Source of the DNA: Clostridia bacterium | Lineage (GTDB): Bacteria; Bacillota; Clostridia; Oscillospirales; CAG-382 | Assembly: GCA_017537345.1 (NCBI GenBank) | Contig: JAFYKY010000017.1 | Coordinates: 186,001-250,000 of the forward strand | Reading direction: 5' to 3' | DNA length: 64,000 nucleotides | Part shown: positions 27,939-35,230 of the stretch, piece by piece | Layout of the letters: each line of letters opens with the position of its first letter | How positions within the stretch are numbered: the first letter of the stretch is position 1 | The notes under the pieces: model-generated | Database searches by the model: none | The model's input: the letters and a program-made list of their open reading frames with translations, nothing else | What the model was told of the DNA's origin: nothing | Program-made: the position numbers and the translations under genes

Positions 27939-27967
27939 TTGAAAAAATAAAAAATTAATGATATACT
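27939..27967 (+). promoter_or_regulatory. Extended -10 sigma-A promoter for hup and the rqcP-yabR genes
   Basis: TTGAAA (27939-27944), 17 nt, TATACT (27962-27967), preceded by TGA (extended -10). It lies 42 nt before the HU start codon, in a 106-nt gap after mazG. This suits a strongly expressed nucleoid protein. Confidence 0.72.
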
Positions 27968-28009
27968 GTGTCAAGCGAAAGCAAGGACAATATGAAAGGA
28001 GTTCATTTT

Positions 28010-28285
28010 ATGAACAAGATTACACTGGCAGATGTTGCTGCAAATGCAGCAGGTATCAAAAAGAAGGATGCGGAAGTAGCGGTTAACGCAATCTTCGCGG
28101 CTATGGCTAACGAATTGGCAGCAGGCGGCAAGGTTCAGATCGCAGGCTTCGGTAACTTCAAAATGAAGGAAAGAGTAGAACGCGTAGGCAGAAATCCCAA
28201 GTCCCACGAACCTATCGTTATTCCTTCTGCTAAGGTAGTTAACTTCACCGCAGGCAAGCAGCTTAAAGAGCTTCTCAACAAGTAA
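28010..28285 (+). CDS. hup: HU family DNA-binding protein
   Basis: Small histone-like nucleoid protein that bends DNA as a dimer. The 91 residues are of exact family length, with the arm region GFGNFKMKERVERVGRNPKSHEP carrying the conserved GNP-type loop as GRNPKSHE at ~60-67. I use ATG 28010 because AAAGGAG lies 8 nt before it; earlier in-frame starts would add residues no HU has. Placement between mazG and rqcP(yabO) is typical of Clostridia and differs from Bacillus. Confidence 0.97.
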   Translation: MNKITLADVAANAAGIKKKDAEVAVNAIFAAMANELAAGGKVQIAGFGNFKMKERVERVGRNPKSHEPIVIPSAKVVNFTAGKQLKELLNK

Positions 28286-28311
28286 TCGGTGTTTAAGAGG
28301 TAAGAGGTCTT

Positions 28312-28554
28312 ATGCGGTTAGATAAGTTTTTAAAGGTTTCTCGTATAATCAAGCGCAGAACGGTCGCCAACGAAGCGTGCGACAGCAGCTACGTGGCTGT
28401 TAACGGTCTTCCCGCTAAGGCCTCCTACAATGTTAAGATAGGGGATGTTATTACCGTTTCCTTCGGTAACAGAACCACTTCCTTCCGCGTCCTCAGTCTT
28501 AACGAGCATACCACAAAAGCGGAAGCGAGCTCAATGTACGAAATAACGGAATGA
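28312..28554 (+). CDS. rqcP: S4-domain RNA-binding protein RqcP (YabO)
   Basis: 80-residue protein made almost wholly of an S4 RNA-binding domain (MRLDKFLKVSRIIKRR at the start, KIGDVITVSFG near 41-51). In Bacillus this protein, RqcP/YabO, works with RqcH on stalled 50S subunits to add C-terminal alanine tails in ribosome-associated quality control. Hsp15 (HslR) is the related proteobacterial form. Length, sequence and position in the hup-yabP neighbourhood agree with RqcP. Confidence 0.9.
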   Translation: MRLDKFLKVSRIIKRRTVANEACDSSYVAVNGLPAKASYNVKIGDVITVSFGNRTTSFRVLSLNEHTTKAEASSMYEITE

Positions 28555-28599
28555 TATTCCTTTATGCTTCATATATAGTAGTATGGAGCGTGAGAGATT

Positions 28600-28860
28600 T
28601 TGAACGAGAAAAAACATTCCGTTACTTCTACCGGACGTGATATTACTTTAGTCACCGCGGTATATGATATCATCAGCTTTGATGATACCCAGGTCAGCCT
28701 TTCGCTGGGCGAGGATACCGTCCTTTCCGTAAGCGGCACGGGGCTGACACTTCGCCGCCTTTCCCTTGAAACGGGGGAGGTGGATATTTCCGGCAGGATA
28801 GATGCCATCGTTTATCTTGACAGCGGCGCAAAACAGAAAAAGCGCCGTATTTTCGGCTGA
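28600..28860 (+). CDS. yabP: Sporulation protein YabP
   Basis: 86-residue protein of the YabP/YqfC family, needed for spore formation in Bacillus, where it is made in the mother cell. It shows the family pattern HSVTSTGR near the start, then ISFDDTQVSLSLGEDTVLSVSGTGLTL and the closing GRIDAIVYL. The TTG start at 28600 is preceded by a modest GTGAGAGA. It overlaps yabQ by one base (TGATG). Its presence argues that the organism belongs to an endospore-forming lineage. Confidence 0.92.
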   Translation: MNEKKHSVTSTGRDITLVTAVYDIISFDDTQVSLSLGEDTVLSVSGTGLTLRRLSLETGEVDISGRIDAIVYLDSGAKQKKRRIFG

Positions 28861-29300
28861 TGGAGGTGGATTATCGGGCACAGCTTCTTTTGGCGCTGTA
28901 CTCGTTTCCCGCAGGTCTGCTTCTCGGCGCGGTTTACGATATATTCAGGTTATTTCGTTTACCCTTCGGAAGAGCAGGTGTTTTTATAACCGACATATTG
29001 CAGACGTTTCTGTGCTTTTTATCGGTTCAGGTTTTGCTTTACAATTTCTGGAACGGAAAGATACGTATTTATCCGTTTATCATTTGCTTTATAAGCTTTG
29101 TTTTATACAGAGCTACCCTTGGCAGATTATTTACTGCTGTATTTATAAAATTAAGTTCGTATATAAAACCTCGTGTTCTTTACCGAATAGCGATGGTTAG
29201 AGGATATATTTATAAAAAGCGCTTGCTTTATAAGGCGGCGCACGGATTCGGGATAAAACTCCCGCGGAGGAAAAGAAGTGGCAAAAAGAACACGGCCTAA
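28860..29300 (+). CDS. yabQ: Spore cortex biosynthesis protein YabQ
   Basis: 146-residue membrane protein with an N-terminal hydrophobic stretch (~7-25) and two or more further helices (about 39-62 and 72-98), ending in a very basic tail (RRKRSGKK). The family motif around LYDxFR, here AVYDIFRLFR (about 24-33), is clear. In Bacillus YabQ is essential for spore cortex formation. It starts at the yabP stop and overlaps divIC by 23 nt. Confidence 0.9.
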   Translation: MEVDYRAQLLLALYSFPAGLLLGAVYDIFRLFRLPFGRAGVFITDILQTFLCFLSVQVLLYNFWNGKIRIYPFIICFISFVLYRATLGRLFTAVFIKLSSYIKPRVLYRIAMVRGYIYKKRLLYKAAHGFGIKLPRRKRSGKKNTA

Positions 29301-29559
29301 TATGGTAATGAAGCTTGCCTTTGTTTGCGTTCTGGGCTTTCTTGTTATCTCTGTTATTCAGCTTCAGGTGGAGCTTAAAGAGCTTCGCTTGCTTAAAGCG
29401 GAACAGCAGGCACAGGTGCAGATGCTTGAAGACGATATTACCGAACTTACCATCAGACTCAATACTCCCATATCCGATGAATATATAGAGCGCGTGGCGC
29501 GCGCACACGGCTACCGTATGCCAAACGAAATTATTTTTTATAACGATATTGCGGATTAG
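29278..29559 (+). CDS. divIC: Septum formation initiator DivIC/FtsB family
   Basis: Bitopic cell-division protein of 93 residues, with a basic N-terminus, one membrane helix (about 9-26) and an outside leucine-rich coiled coil (about 27-65, VELKELRLLKAEQQAQ). It ends in the conserved short domain with YIERVARAHGYRMPNE. DivIC pairs with FtsL and DivIB at the septum. The GTG at 29278 has GGAGG 8 nt upstream. The yabQ-divIC-yabR order is as in Bacillus. Confidence 0.93.
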   Translation: MAKRTRPNMVMKLAFVCVLGFLVISVIQLQVELKELRLLKAEQQAQVQMLEDDITELTIRLNTPISDEYIERVARAHGYRMPNEIIFYNDIAD

Positions 29560-29572
29560 AGGTTGATGCTCG

Positions 29573-29971
29573 GTGGTACTTGATGAAATTGTAAAAGGCA
29601 AAGTAACGGGAATAACCAAATTCGGCGCTTTCGTAACTATGGAAGGCGGCAAAAACGGAATGGTACATATTTCCGAAATAGCAGACGGATTTGTTAAAGA
29701 TATTAACGATCATATTCATATCGGCGACGAAGTCGAAGCTATGGTCGTAAGTATTGATGAAAACGGCAGAATAGGTCTGTCTATCAAAAAATGTCTTGCT
29801 TTAAAAGCCCGTACTGCGCCTCCGCCTATGTTTGATGAAGGCATGCCCGCCCCCGATACCGATTTTGAGAATATGATGAAACGGTTCAAGGCAGTGAGCA
29901 ACGATAAACAAGCAGATATCAAGCGCGGCTTCGAATCCAAACGCGGCACCGGAAAAAGAGGAAGAAAATAA
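29573..29971 (+). CDS. yabR: S1 RNA-binding domain protein (YabR)
   Basis: 132-residue protein with an N-terminal S1 domain (GKVTGITKFGAFVTM to DENGRIGLSIKK, residues ~9-73) and a charged, low-complexity C-terminal tail ending in RGTGKRGRK. This matches YabR/general stress protein 13-like proteins, which bind RNA or ribosomes. The start is GTG 29573 with AGAGG upstream. It is the last gene of the locus and is followed at once by an intrinsic terminator; spoIIE and tilS, next in Bacillus, are not here. Confidence 0.92.
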   Translation: MVLDEIVKGKVTGITKFGAFVTMEGGKNGMVHISEIADGFVKDINDHIHIGDEVEAMVVSIDENGRIGLSIKKCLALKARTAPPPMFDEGMPAPDTDFENMMKRFKAVSNDKQADIKRGFESKRGTGKRGRK

Positions 29972-29974
29972 TTA

Positions 29975-30002
29975 AAATCCCGTTTTAGCGGGATTTTTTT
30001 GT
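29975..30002 (+). terminator. Intrinsic terminator after yabR
   Basis: Stem AAATCCCG / CGGGATTT with loop TTTTAG, followed by a run of T. It ends the hup-yabR transcript just before the repeat upstream of the response regulator. Confidence 0.9.
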
Positions 30003-30003
30003 T

Positions 30004-30038
30004 TTGATAACAACTTGATAACAACTGTATTTTATAAT
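30004..30038 (+). promoter_or_regulatory. Direct-repeat operator and -10 before the two-component genes
   Basis: Two perfect copies of TTGATAACAAC lie head to tail at 30004-30014 and 30015-30025, with 11-bp spacing (one helical turn). A perfect TATAAT follows at 30033-30038, with no good -35 at 17 nt. Head-to-tail repeats at 11-bp spacing in place of a -35 are the known layout for OmpR/PhoB-family activators. The same repeat recurs at 32062-32083. I infer that the adjacent response regulator binds here and controls its own operon. Confidence 0.65.
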
Positions 30039-30063
30039 ATATGTGATAAAGGAGCGTAGTGAA

Positions 30064-30711
30064 ATGGCGAACATTCTGATTGCGGAAGACGAAATGAGCA
30101 TAAACAACCTTATAAAAATGAATCTTGCTTTGGTAGGGCACAGCTGCGCTCAGGCTTTTGACGGAAATTCCGCTTTATATATGGCAAATTCCTCCCGTTT
30201 TGATCTTATTATACTGGACGTAATGCTTCCGGGAATATCGGGCTTTGATCTTATTTCACATCTGAACAATACGCCCGTTATCTTTGTTACCGCAAAAAGC
30301 GGTCTGGAGGACAGAATAAAAGGCTTGCGGCTGGGCGCAGACGATTATATTACCAAACCTTTTGAAATACTTGAGCTTGTTACGCGGGTAGACGTGGTGC
30401 TGAGAAGATCCAAAGCGGTATCCCATTCATTTGAATTTGATGATATCCGAATTGATTTCGATTGCAAAAAGGTTTTTAAGAATGGGCAGGAGATCGTTTT
30501 GAAACCGAAGGAATTCGATCTTTTAGGCGCATTGGTAAAAAACCGCAATATAGCGCTTTCAAGAGAAAAACTTCTTGAAATAGTTTGGGATTACGATTAT
30601 GAGGGCGATACACGTACGGTGGACGTGCATATTCAAAAACTGCGTAAAAAGCTTGATTTAGACAAGCGGTTAAAAACCGTGTATAAGACCGGTTACAGAC
30701 TGGAGGTGTAA
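30064..30711 (+). CDS. OmpR/PhoB-family response regulator
   Basis: 215-residue two-component regulator. The receiver domain has acidic AEDE at 8-11, phospho-acceptor Asp52 in LIILDVMLPG, and the conserved Thr and Lys in FVTAKSG and DYITKPF. The C-terminal winged-helix DNA-binding domain (about 125-215) contains LKPKEFDLLGALVKN and TVDVHIQKLRKKL. ATG 30064 is chosen because GGAG lies 9 nt upstream and MANILIAEDE is the usual beginning. Four bases separate it from the kinase gene. The direct repeats just upstream suggest autoregulation. The signal and family name are not identifiable. Confidence 0.94.
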   Translation: MANILIAEDEMSINNLIKMNLALVGHSCAQAFDGNSALYMANSSRFDLIILDVMLPGISGFDLISHLNNTPVIFVTAKSGLEDRIKGLRLGADDYITKPFEILELVTRVDVVLRRSKAVSHSFEFDDIRIDFDCKKVFKNGQEIVLKPKEFDLLGALVKNRNIALSREKLLEIVWDYDYEGDTRTVDVHIQKLRKKLDLDKRLKTVYKTGYRLEV

Positions 30712-30715
30712 CATA

Positions 30716-32065
30716 ATGCGCTTCTGGCACAAAACGTATATATTGACGCTGTTACTCTTTCTCATCTGTCTTAATACGGGAATAATGGCTCTCGCCGTTT
30801 ATACTTATCAGAAAAATGTAGAAAACACAGAAGCATCCGCTACTGCCGAGCAACACTATATCACCCGTTCTTTTGAAAACGATTATAATTCTATGTTGGA
30901 AGCGGGGGGGATGTCGAATCCTTCGTTATTGATGGAGTCATACGGAAATCATTATAAAAGCAAAGGAATATATCTGTCTTTTGAAAAAGACGGTAAAAAT
31001 ATATATTCAGGTTTTAACATTGAGTATTCGGTGGGCAAAAATGTTATAGCGCAAAAAAAGATAGACGGCGTACGCTATATTTTTATTTCTTCTGATATAT
31101 GCAACGGCGAATACGATATAGTGTACGTTAAAAATATTTCGGAATTGGACAACGAATTCGAAACGCTTATGGCGGTGTATGCCCTTACGGCTCTTGTTGT
31201 TTCGTTATTCCTTGCTTTATGCCTGTTCCTTGTTTTAAAACGTCTGTCTGTTCCCTTGGACAAGCTGCGCTTAACTACAGAAAAAATAGAAAAAGGCGAT
31301 TTTTCGGTCAGGGCAGAAGAAAAGGGCAAAGATGAATTTGCATTACTTGCGCGAAGCTTTAACGAAATGCTTTCAAAAATTAACGAGCAAATGAGCTTTT
31401 TGGAAATAGACGCGGAAAAAAAGCAAATGCTTGTGGAAAATATGGCTCACGAACTGCGGACACCGCTGACAAGTATTCACGGATATGGAGAATATCTGGA
31501 AAAAGCGGCGGCTACGGAAGAAGAGCGGATACTTGCGGCAAAGTATATAGTTTCAGAAGCTTCCCGTCTTAAAAAAATATCGGATATTCTGCTGGATACC
31601 GCCTATGTCCGCGAAAACCGCTTTGAATATACGGAAGTTTCCTTGGGAGAATTGGTATTGGATACGGTGTACCGACTTTCAAACAAAGCCGCGGAAAACG
31701 GTGTAACTCTTAATACCGATATTACGGAAAGCACCGTTTCCGGCGATAAAACTTTGCTTTCTATGCTGCTTTACAACCTTACTGAAAACGGCATAAAGGC
31801 TTGCAAGCAGGGAGGAAAAGTAAAAATATCCTGCGCGGATCAGCAATTAACTGTAGAGGATGACGGAAAGGGTATGACACCCGAACAGCTTACACATATT
31901 ACCGAACCGTTTTACCGTACCGACAGATCCCGTTCCCGTTCCGAAGGCGGCGCAGGTCTGGGACTTGCGCTTTGTAAACAGATCGCAGAAGCTCATAACG
32001 CTTCTATGCGCTTTGAATCCGAACCCGAAAAAGGAACGAAAATCACATTAGTTTTTACAAGTTGA
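30716..32065 (+). CDS. Membrane sensor histidine kinase
   Basis: 449-residue kinase: membrane helix 1 (~8-30), a ~115-residue outside sensor region, membrane helix 2 (~150-174), HAMP (~172-225), and HisKA with the phosphorylated His245 in MAHELRTPLTSIHGYGEYL. The HATPase domain has N-box NLTENGIKAC, G1 VEDDGKGM and G2 GGAGLGLALCK. The outside region shows no domain I can name. It is co-transcribed with the response regulator. Its stop codon lies inside the second copy of the direct-repeat operator, so operator and gene end overlap. Confidence 0.94.
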   Translation: MRFWHKTYILTLLLFLICLNTGIMALAVYTYQKNVENTEASATAEQHYITRSFENDYNSMLEAGGMSNPSLLMESYGNHYKSKGIYLSFEKDGKNIYSGFNIEYSVGKNVIAQKKIDGVRYIFISSDICNGEYDIVYVKNISELDNEFETLMAVYALTALVVSLFLALCLFLVLKRLSVPLDKLRLTTEKIEKGDFSVRAEEKGKDEFALLARSFNEMLSKINEQMSFLEIDAEKKQMLVENMAHELRTPLTSIHGYGEYLEKAAATEEERILAAKYIVSEASRLKKISDILLDTAYVRENRFEYTEVSLGELVLDTVYRLSNKAAENGVTLNTDITESTVSGDKTLLSMLLYNLTENGIKACKQGGKVKISCADQQLTVEDDGKGMTPEQLTHITEPFYRTDRSRSRSEGGAGLGLALCKQIAEAHNASMRFESEPEKGTKITLVFTS

Positions 32066-32083
32066 TAACAACTCGAAAACAAC
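32062..32083 (+). promoter_or_regulatory. Second direct-repeat operator, before the lipoprotein gene
   Basis: TTGATAACAAC (32062-32072) is identical to the repeat upstream of the response regulator. It is followed directly by TCGAAAACAAC (32073-32083), which matches it at 9 of 11 positions, and then TT. It overlaps the kinase stop codon. A possible -10, TATTAT, is at 32102-32107. The shared box suggests the lipoprotein gene is a direct target of the adjacent two-component system. Confidence 0.6.
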
Positions 32084-32159
32084 TTAAATACAAAGGGGCT
32101 TTATTATACGCTTGCAGGTTGAAAAACCGCAAATATTTTCCGAAACGGAGGAAACAAAT

Positions 32160-33740
32160 TTGAAAAGCAACAAAAGAACGGTAATCGTTGCATTGTGTCT
32201 TGTTTTGGCTTCTGTACTGGCTCTCACCGGTTGTATGTATGCTCTTGCTGCAGAAACCGGCGATGAAAAGCCCTATACGTCAGATGATCTTGAAAACAGC
32301 TTTGGTGATGCTGTTATCGAAGACGCCCCCGTATCACAGAATTCAATGCAGGAAAAACACGGTGCGTATCTCCACGTTTCCGAAGACGGTAAGGGAGTTT
32401 CCGTTTTCACAGCAGAACAGTTGGATGAATTACTCGCCGTAAGAGCAAGCGGCAAGCGAAACGCCGTTACCTACGATGATATTCTTTATATCATCAACGA
32501 TTCCGTGCGCATTTACTTTGCATACGAAACCGTAGTTTTGAACGCAGACCTTGCAAAGCAGTTGGATCTTAACGTGTTTACCTGTAACGATACAGGCGTT
32601 ATCGCCACCTGCGAGCCCGATTCCGATATCAACTACAGCAAAGCGGTAAGAGATATATATTCCATTATAGTTTACCGTCTGTACGCACTTGATTCCGGAT
32701 TTACCCATATGTATTACGGCTCTTTGTGGAATCGCGAAACTCTCAGCGCCGAGCATATGTTCAGTTTTGAAGGCGACGGTATTAACGACCGTGAGAATTT
32801 CTTTAAAACAAAGAACTGGTTCGTTCTTTCTCTCGACGGCGGCACGGAGATCGGCACAGAATATAATCAAAGATTGTCAGCCGAGTACGGTGCTGTTGCA
32901 GATGAGCACATGGCAATGATGAATCCCGATCCCGATTTCGTATTTGATTTTGAGAGTAATTCCATTTCCGCACCTTACTTTATAATTGAAGTGCCTCTGG
33001 TCGACGATTCGTATAACTACAGATACGTTGACGCTTATAAAATGTATCATATCGGCGAAGACGCTTCTTCCTACACCACGCTTTATCCCACCGCGGAGAT
33101 CAGCGCGTTCAAGCGCGACGGATATTTTGATAGAGTTTTCAACTTCCCCGTTGAAAATGTCACCATTCACGCAGGAGATTACTCCGAATATCAGGTATGC
33201 TCCGAGCTTTCCGCAGAAGATAAGGAAGCGCTTATCGCCATCCTTAACTGCGACACTCCTTGGGAAAGCGGACTTTCTCTTGATCCCGTTATCTGCAGAT
33301 TCAATCTGGACGGAGAAGGCTTTAATTACAGGGACGGATTTATTTATTCCACCTCCCGTACCTATCTGCCCCTTACGGACGAACAGAATGAAATAGTTGC
33401 CGCTATCGTTGAAAAATACGATAATTATTTCGAAGTTTATCACGGCGAGATCAAGGATATCGAATTTTATCCCTTTAATCCTTTTGTTCAGGATGAATTG
33501 GTTTGGGCAACAGATATTACCGAAGAAGAGTTTGACCGCATCTGCGAGATCCTTGGCCGCGATGAGCCTTGGCAAAAGCGTGATTACGATTCCCATGAGA
33601 TCACCGCACGGCTTGATATAAACGGACGTGGCTTCAACTACAGCGTAGACAGAATCTACGATACCGCAGGCGGCATGCTTATGCTTACCGAAGAAGAATG
33701 TGCGTTCTTTGATTCTCTCATTGAAAAATATAATAATTGA
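32160..33740 (+). CDS. Putative lipoprotein with duplicated C-terminal module
   Basis: I do not recognise this family. The start is TTG 32160, set by GGAGG 9 nt upstream; an in-frame TTG 48 nt earlier lacks such a site and would put extra residues before the signal sequence. The N-terminus KSNKRTVIVALCLVLASVLA leads to lipobox LTGC (Cys near residue 25), so it is probably lipid-anchored outside the membrane. It has 526 residues and is acidic. The C-terminal ~180 residues hold two related modules (about 348-425 and 450-526), each with PW, then a GxGFNY core, then LTxEx and an EKYxN ending. A direct-repeat operator upstream links it to the neighbouring two-component system. Confidence 0.8.
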   Translation: MKSNKRTVIVALCLVLASVLALTGCMYALAAETGDEKPYTSDDLENSFGDAVIEDAPVSQNSMQEKHGAYLHVSEDGKGVSVFTAEQLDELLAVRASGKRNAVTYDDILYIINDSVRIYFAYETVVLNADLAKQLDLNVFTCNDTGVIATCEPDSDINYSKAVRDIYSIIVYRLYALDSGFTHMYYGSLWNRETLSAEHMFSFEGDGINDRENFFKTKNWFVLSLDGGTEIGTEYNQRLSAEYGAVADEHMAMMNPDPDFVFDFESNSISAPYFIIEVPLVDDSYNYRYVDAYKMYHIGEDASSYTTLYPTAEISAFKRDGYFDRVFNFPVENVTIHAGDYSEYQVCSELSAEDKEALIAILNCDTPWESGLSLDPVICRFNLDGEGFNYRDGFIYSTSRTYLPLTDEQNEIVAAIVEKYDNYFEVYHGEIKDIEFYPFNPFVQDELVWATDITEEEFDRICEILGRDEPWQKRDYDSHEITARLDINGRGFNYSVDRIYDTAGGMLMLTEEECAFFDSLIEKYNN

Positions 33741-33782
33741 TTTTACCTTAAATCCTTTTTGAATTACCCCTGCAATCACCCA

Positions 33783-33811
33783 AGAAGCCTAACGGCTTCT
33801 CGGGGACCCCG
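33783..33811. repeat. Two small adjacent hairpins in the lipoprotein 3' region
   Basis: AGAAGCC / GGCTTCT with loop TAAC (33783-33800), followed at once by the short palindrome CGGGGACCCCG (33801-33811). Together with the terminator just downstream this makes three stem-loops in a row. It may be an mRNA 3'-end structure or a dispersed repeat; no second copy was noticed in the window. Confidence 0.45.
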
Positions 33812-33815
33812 CAAC

Positions 33816-33862
33816 AACAGTGCTTCCCAAAGTCTTTTTGCTTTGGGAAGCGCTGTTTTTCT
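33816..33862 (+). terminator. Strong intrinsic terminator after the lipoprotein gene
   Basis: A 17-bp stem: AACAGTGCTTCCCAAAG (33816-33832), loop TCTTTTTG, then CTTTGGGAAGCGCTGTT with one G-T pair, followed by TTTCTTT. It separates the two-component/lipoprotein unit from the metallophosphoesterase. Confidence 0.9.
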
Positions 33863-33872
33863 TTAAACGGTA

Positions 33873-33901
33873 TTGAAAGAATATAAAAATAATGTTATAC
33901 T
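33873..33901 (+). promoter_or_regulatory. Extended -10 sigma-A promoter for the metallophosphoesterase
   Basis: TTGAAA (33873-33878), 17 nt, TATACT (33896-33901) with TGT directly before the -10. It lies 29 nt upstream of the ATG at 33931. Confidence 0.7.
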
Positions 33902-33930
33902 GCGTAAAGTACAGTATTTAAGGGATTTTT

Positions 33931-34644
33931 ATGCGTAATGATCTTTCAGGATTAAAAATAACCGAATACGTTATCTCCGCTCCCGTTAAAGAAAAGCTTT
34001 GCTTTGCTTTCGTTTCCGATCTTCACCATTGTGAAAACGAGCCGGTTATCAATGCGATCAACTCCGTATCGCCGGATGCGGTTCTGGTGGGCGGGGATTT
34101 TATGCACAATATGTCCTTTTACACAAAGGGCTTTGAGTTTTTGCGTTTGTGTGCAGGCAGATATCCCGTTTTTTGTTCTCTCGGCAACCACGAAGGAAGA
34201 TTTGAAGGGGATATTCATAAAGCCGTTGCGGAAACAGGCTCAACACTTTTGGATAATTCATACACCGTTTTCAGAAACCTGCTTATCGGCGGTCTTACCT
34301 CCGGTTTTTTAACAGATGGTATACCTGAAACATCTTGGTTAGACGGTTTTTCAAGCCAGACAGAATATAAAATTCTTCTATCCCACTATCCCGAGTATTA
34401 TAAAAAGTATATCCGTCCGCTTTCCGTTGACCTTGTGCTTTCCGGACACGCCCACGGCGGTCAATGGCGCTTTTTCGGCAGAGGCGTATATGCGCCGGGG
34501 CAGGGGATTTTCCCAAAATATTCCGCGGGAGTTTACGAAAACCGCCTTATCGTAGGCAGAGGTATTGGCAACGCCCACAGAATACCCCGTTTAAACAACC
34601 CGCCCGAAGTAATTAAACTCGTTTTGAACCCCGAGGGAGAATAA
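33931..34644 (+). CDS. Calcineurin-like metallophosphoesterase
   Basis: 237-residue protein with the full metallophosphoesterase metal-site series: SDLHH (~30), GGDFMHN (~54), LGNHE (~85), SHYP (~151) and GHAHGGQWR (~171). The pattern resembles the YkuE/YaeI group, which act on lipid- or nucleotide-linked phosphate esters. No clear signal peptide is seen. AAGGGA precedes the ATG, and the gene is followed one base later by the YgjV-like gene, so the two are co-transcribed. The substrate cannot be deduced. Confidence 0.92.
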   Translation: MRNDLSGLKITEYVISAPVKEKLCFAFVSDLHHCENEPVINAINSVSPDAVLVGGDFMHNMSFYTKGFEFLRLCAGRYPVFCSLGNHEGRFEGDIHKAVAETGSTLLDNSYTVFRNLLIGGLTSGFLTDGIPETSWLDGFSSQTEYKILLSHYPEYYKKYIRPLSVDLVLSGHAHGGQWRFFGRGVYAPGQGIFPKYSAGVYENRLIVGRGIGNAHRIPRLNNPPEVIKLVLNPEGE

Positions 34645-34645
34645 T

Positions 34646-35191
34646 ATGAACACCGTTGAAATTATCGCGCAGACCGCAAGTATTTTCGGTATGGCGTGTA
34701 ACGTCCTTTCTTTTCAGCAAAAAACACAAAAGCGTGTAATTGCCTGCCAGCTTGCAGGCGCTTCCTTGTTTGCTGTAAGCTATCTTTTGCTCGGAGCATA
34801 CGTTGGCGCGCTGCTTAATTTCGTTGCAATAATCCGCGCCATCGTCTATATGTATAAAGAAAAATTCCGTTCCGAGCATATTTTATGGCTTATCGGCTTT
34901 ACCTTCGTGTATTTGCTTTCGTATCTTCTTACCTTCACCTTGTTCGGCAAGGATTTCACGCTCTTAAACGCCGTTGTGGAGTTTTTACCCATTATCGGTA
35001 TGTTCGCCACCACCGTAAGCTTTCGTTTAAAGGACGCCGCCTCAGTGCGTAAGCTGGGACTTATTTACAGCGTGCCATCCTGGTTTACGTATAATGTTTT
35101 CAATTTCTCCATCGGCGGACTTATCTGCGAGGTGTTCTGCTGCTGTTCCATCATCATCGGAATGATACGTCTTGACAGAAAGAAAAAATAA
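34646..35191 (+). CDS. YgjV-family inner membrane protein
   Basis: 181-residue polytopic membrane protein, with about six hydrophobic segments, of the YgjV family. Typical features are the beginning IAQTASIFGMACNVLSFQQK, with its family-specific SFQxK segment, and the later FNxSIGGLICE helix. It starts 1 nt after the metallophosphoesterase stop and ends at a terminator shared with the oppositely directed his operon. Function is unknown; family members are small membrane proteins without an assigned substrate. Confidence 0.85.
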   Translation: MNTVEIIAQTASIFGMACNVLSFQQKTQKRVIACQLAGASLFAVSYLLLGAYVGALLNFVAIIRAIVYMYKEKFRSEHILWLIGFTFVYLLSYLLTFTLFGKDFTLLNAVVEFLPIIGMFATTVSFRLKDAASVRKLGLIYSVPSWFTYNVFNFSIGGLICEVFCCCSIIIGMIRLDRKKK

Positions 35192-35194
35192 AAC

Positions 35195-35221
35195 AAAAGC
35201 TGTCCTTTTCGGACAGCTTTC
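35195..35221. terminator. Shared terminator between ygjV-like gene and his operon
   Basis: Stem AAAGCTGTCC / GGACAGCTTT with a short T/C loop. Read leftward it is followed by TTTTGTTTTA, read rightward by a weaker CGTGCTTTTA, so it can serve both convergent transcripts. It lies 10 nt beyond the hisIE stop. Confidence 0.85.
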
Positions 35222-35230
35222 GTGCTTTTA

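Noticed and set aside
28552..28580. Sigma-E type sporulation promoter before yabP
   Set aside because: GATATT and CATATATA are present, but the spacing is about 11 nt, too short for a sigma-E site, and the match is weak.
33931..34644. Metallophosphoesterase as the missing histidinol-phosphatase
   Set aside because: It is convergent to the his operon behind a separate promoter and belongs to the calcineurin-like family, not to the PHP or HAD types known for this step.
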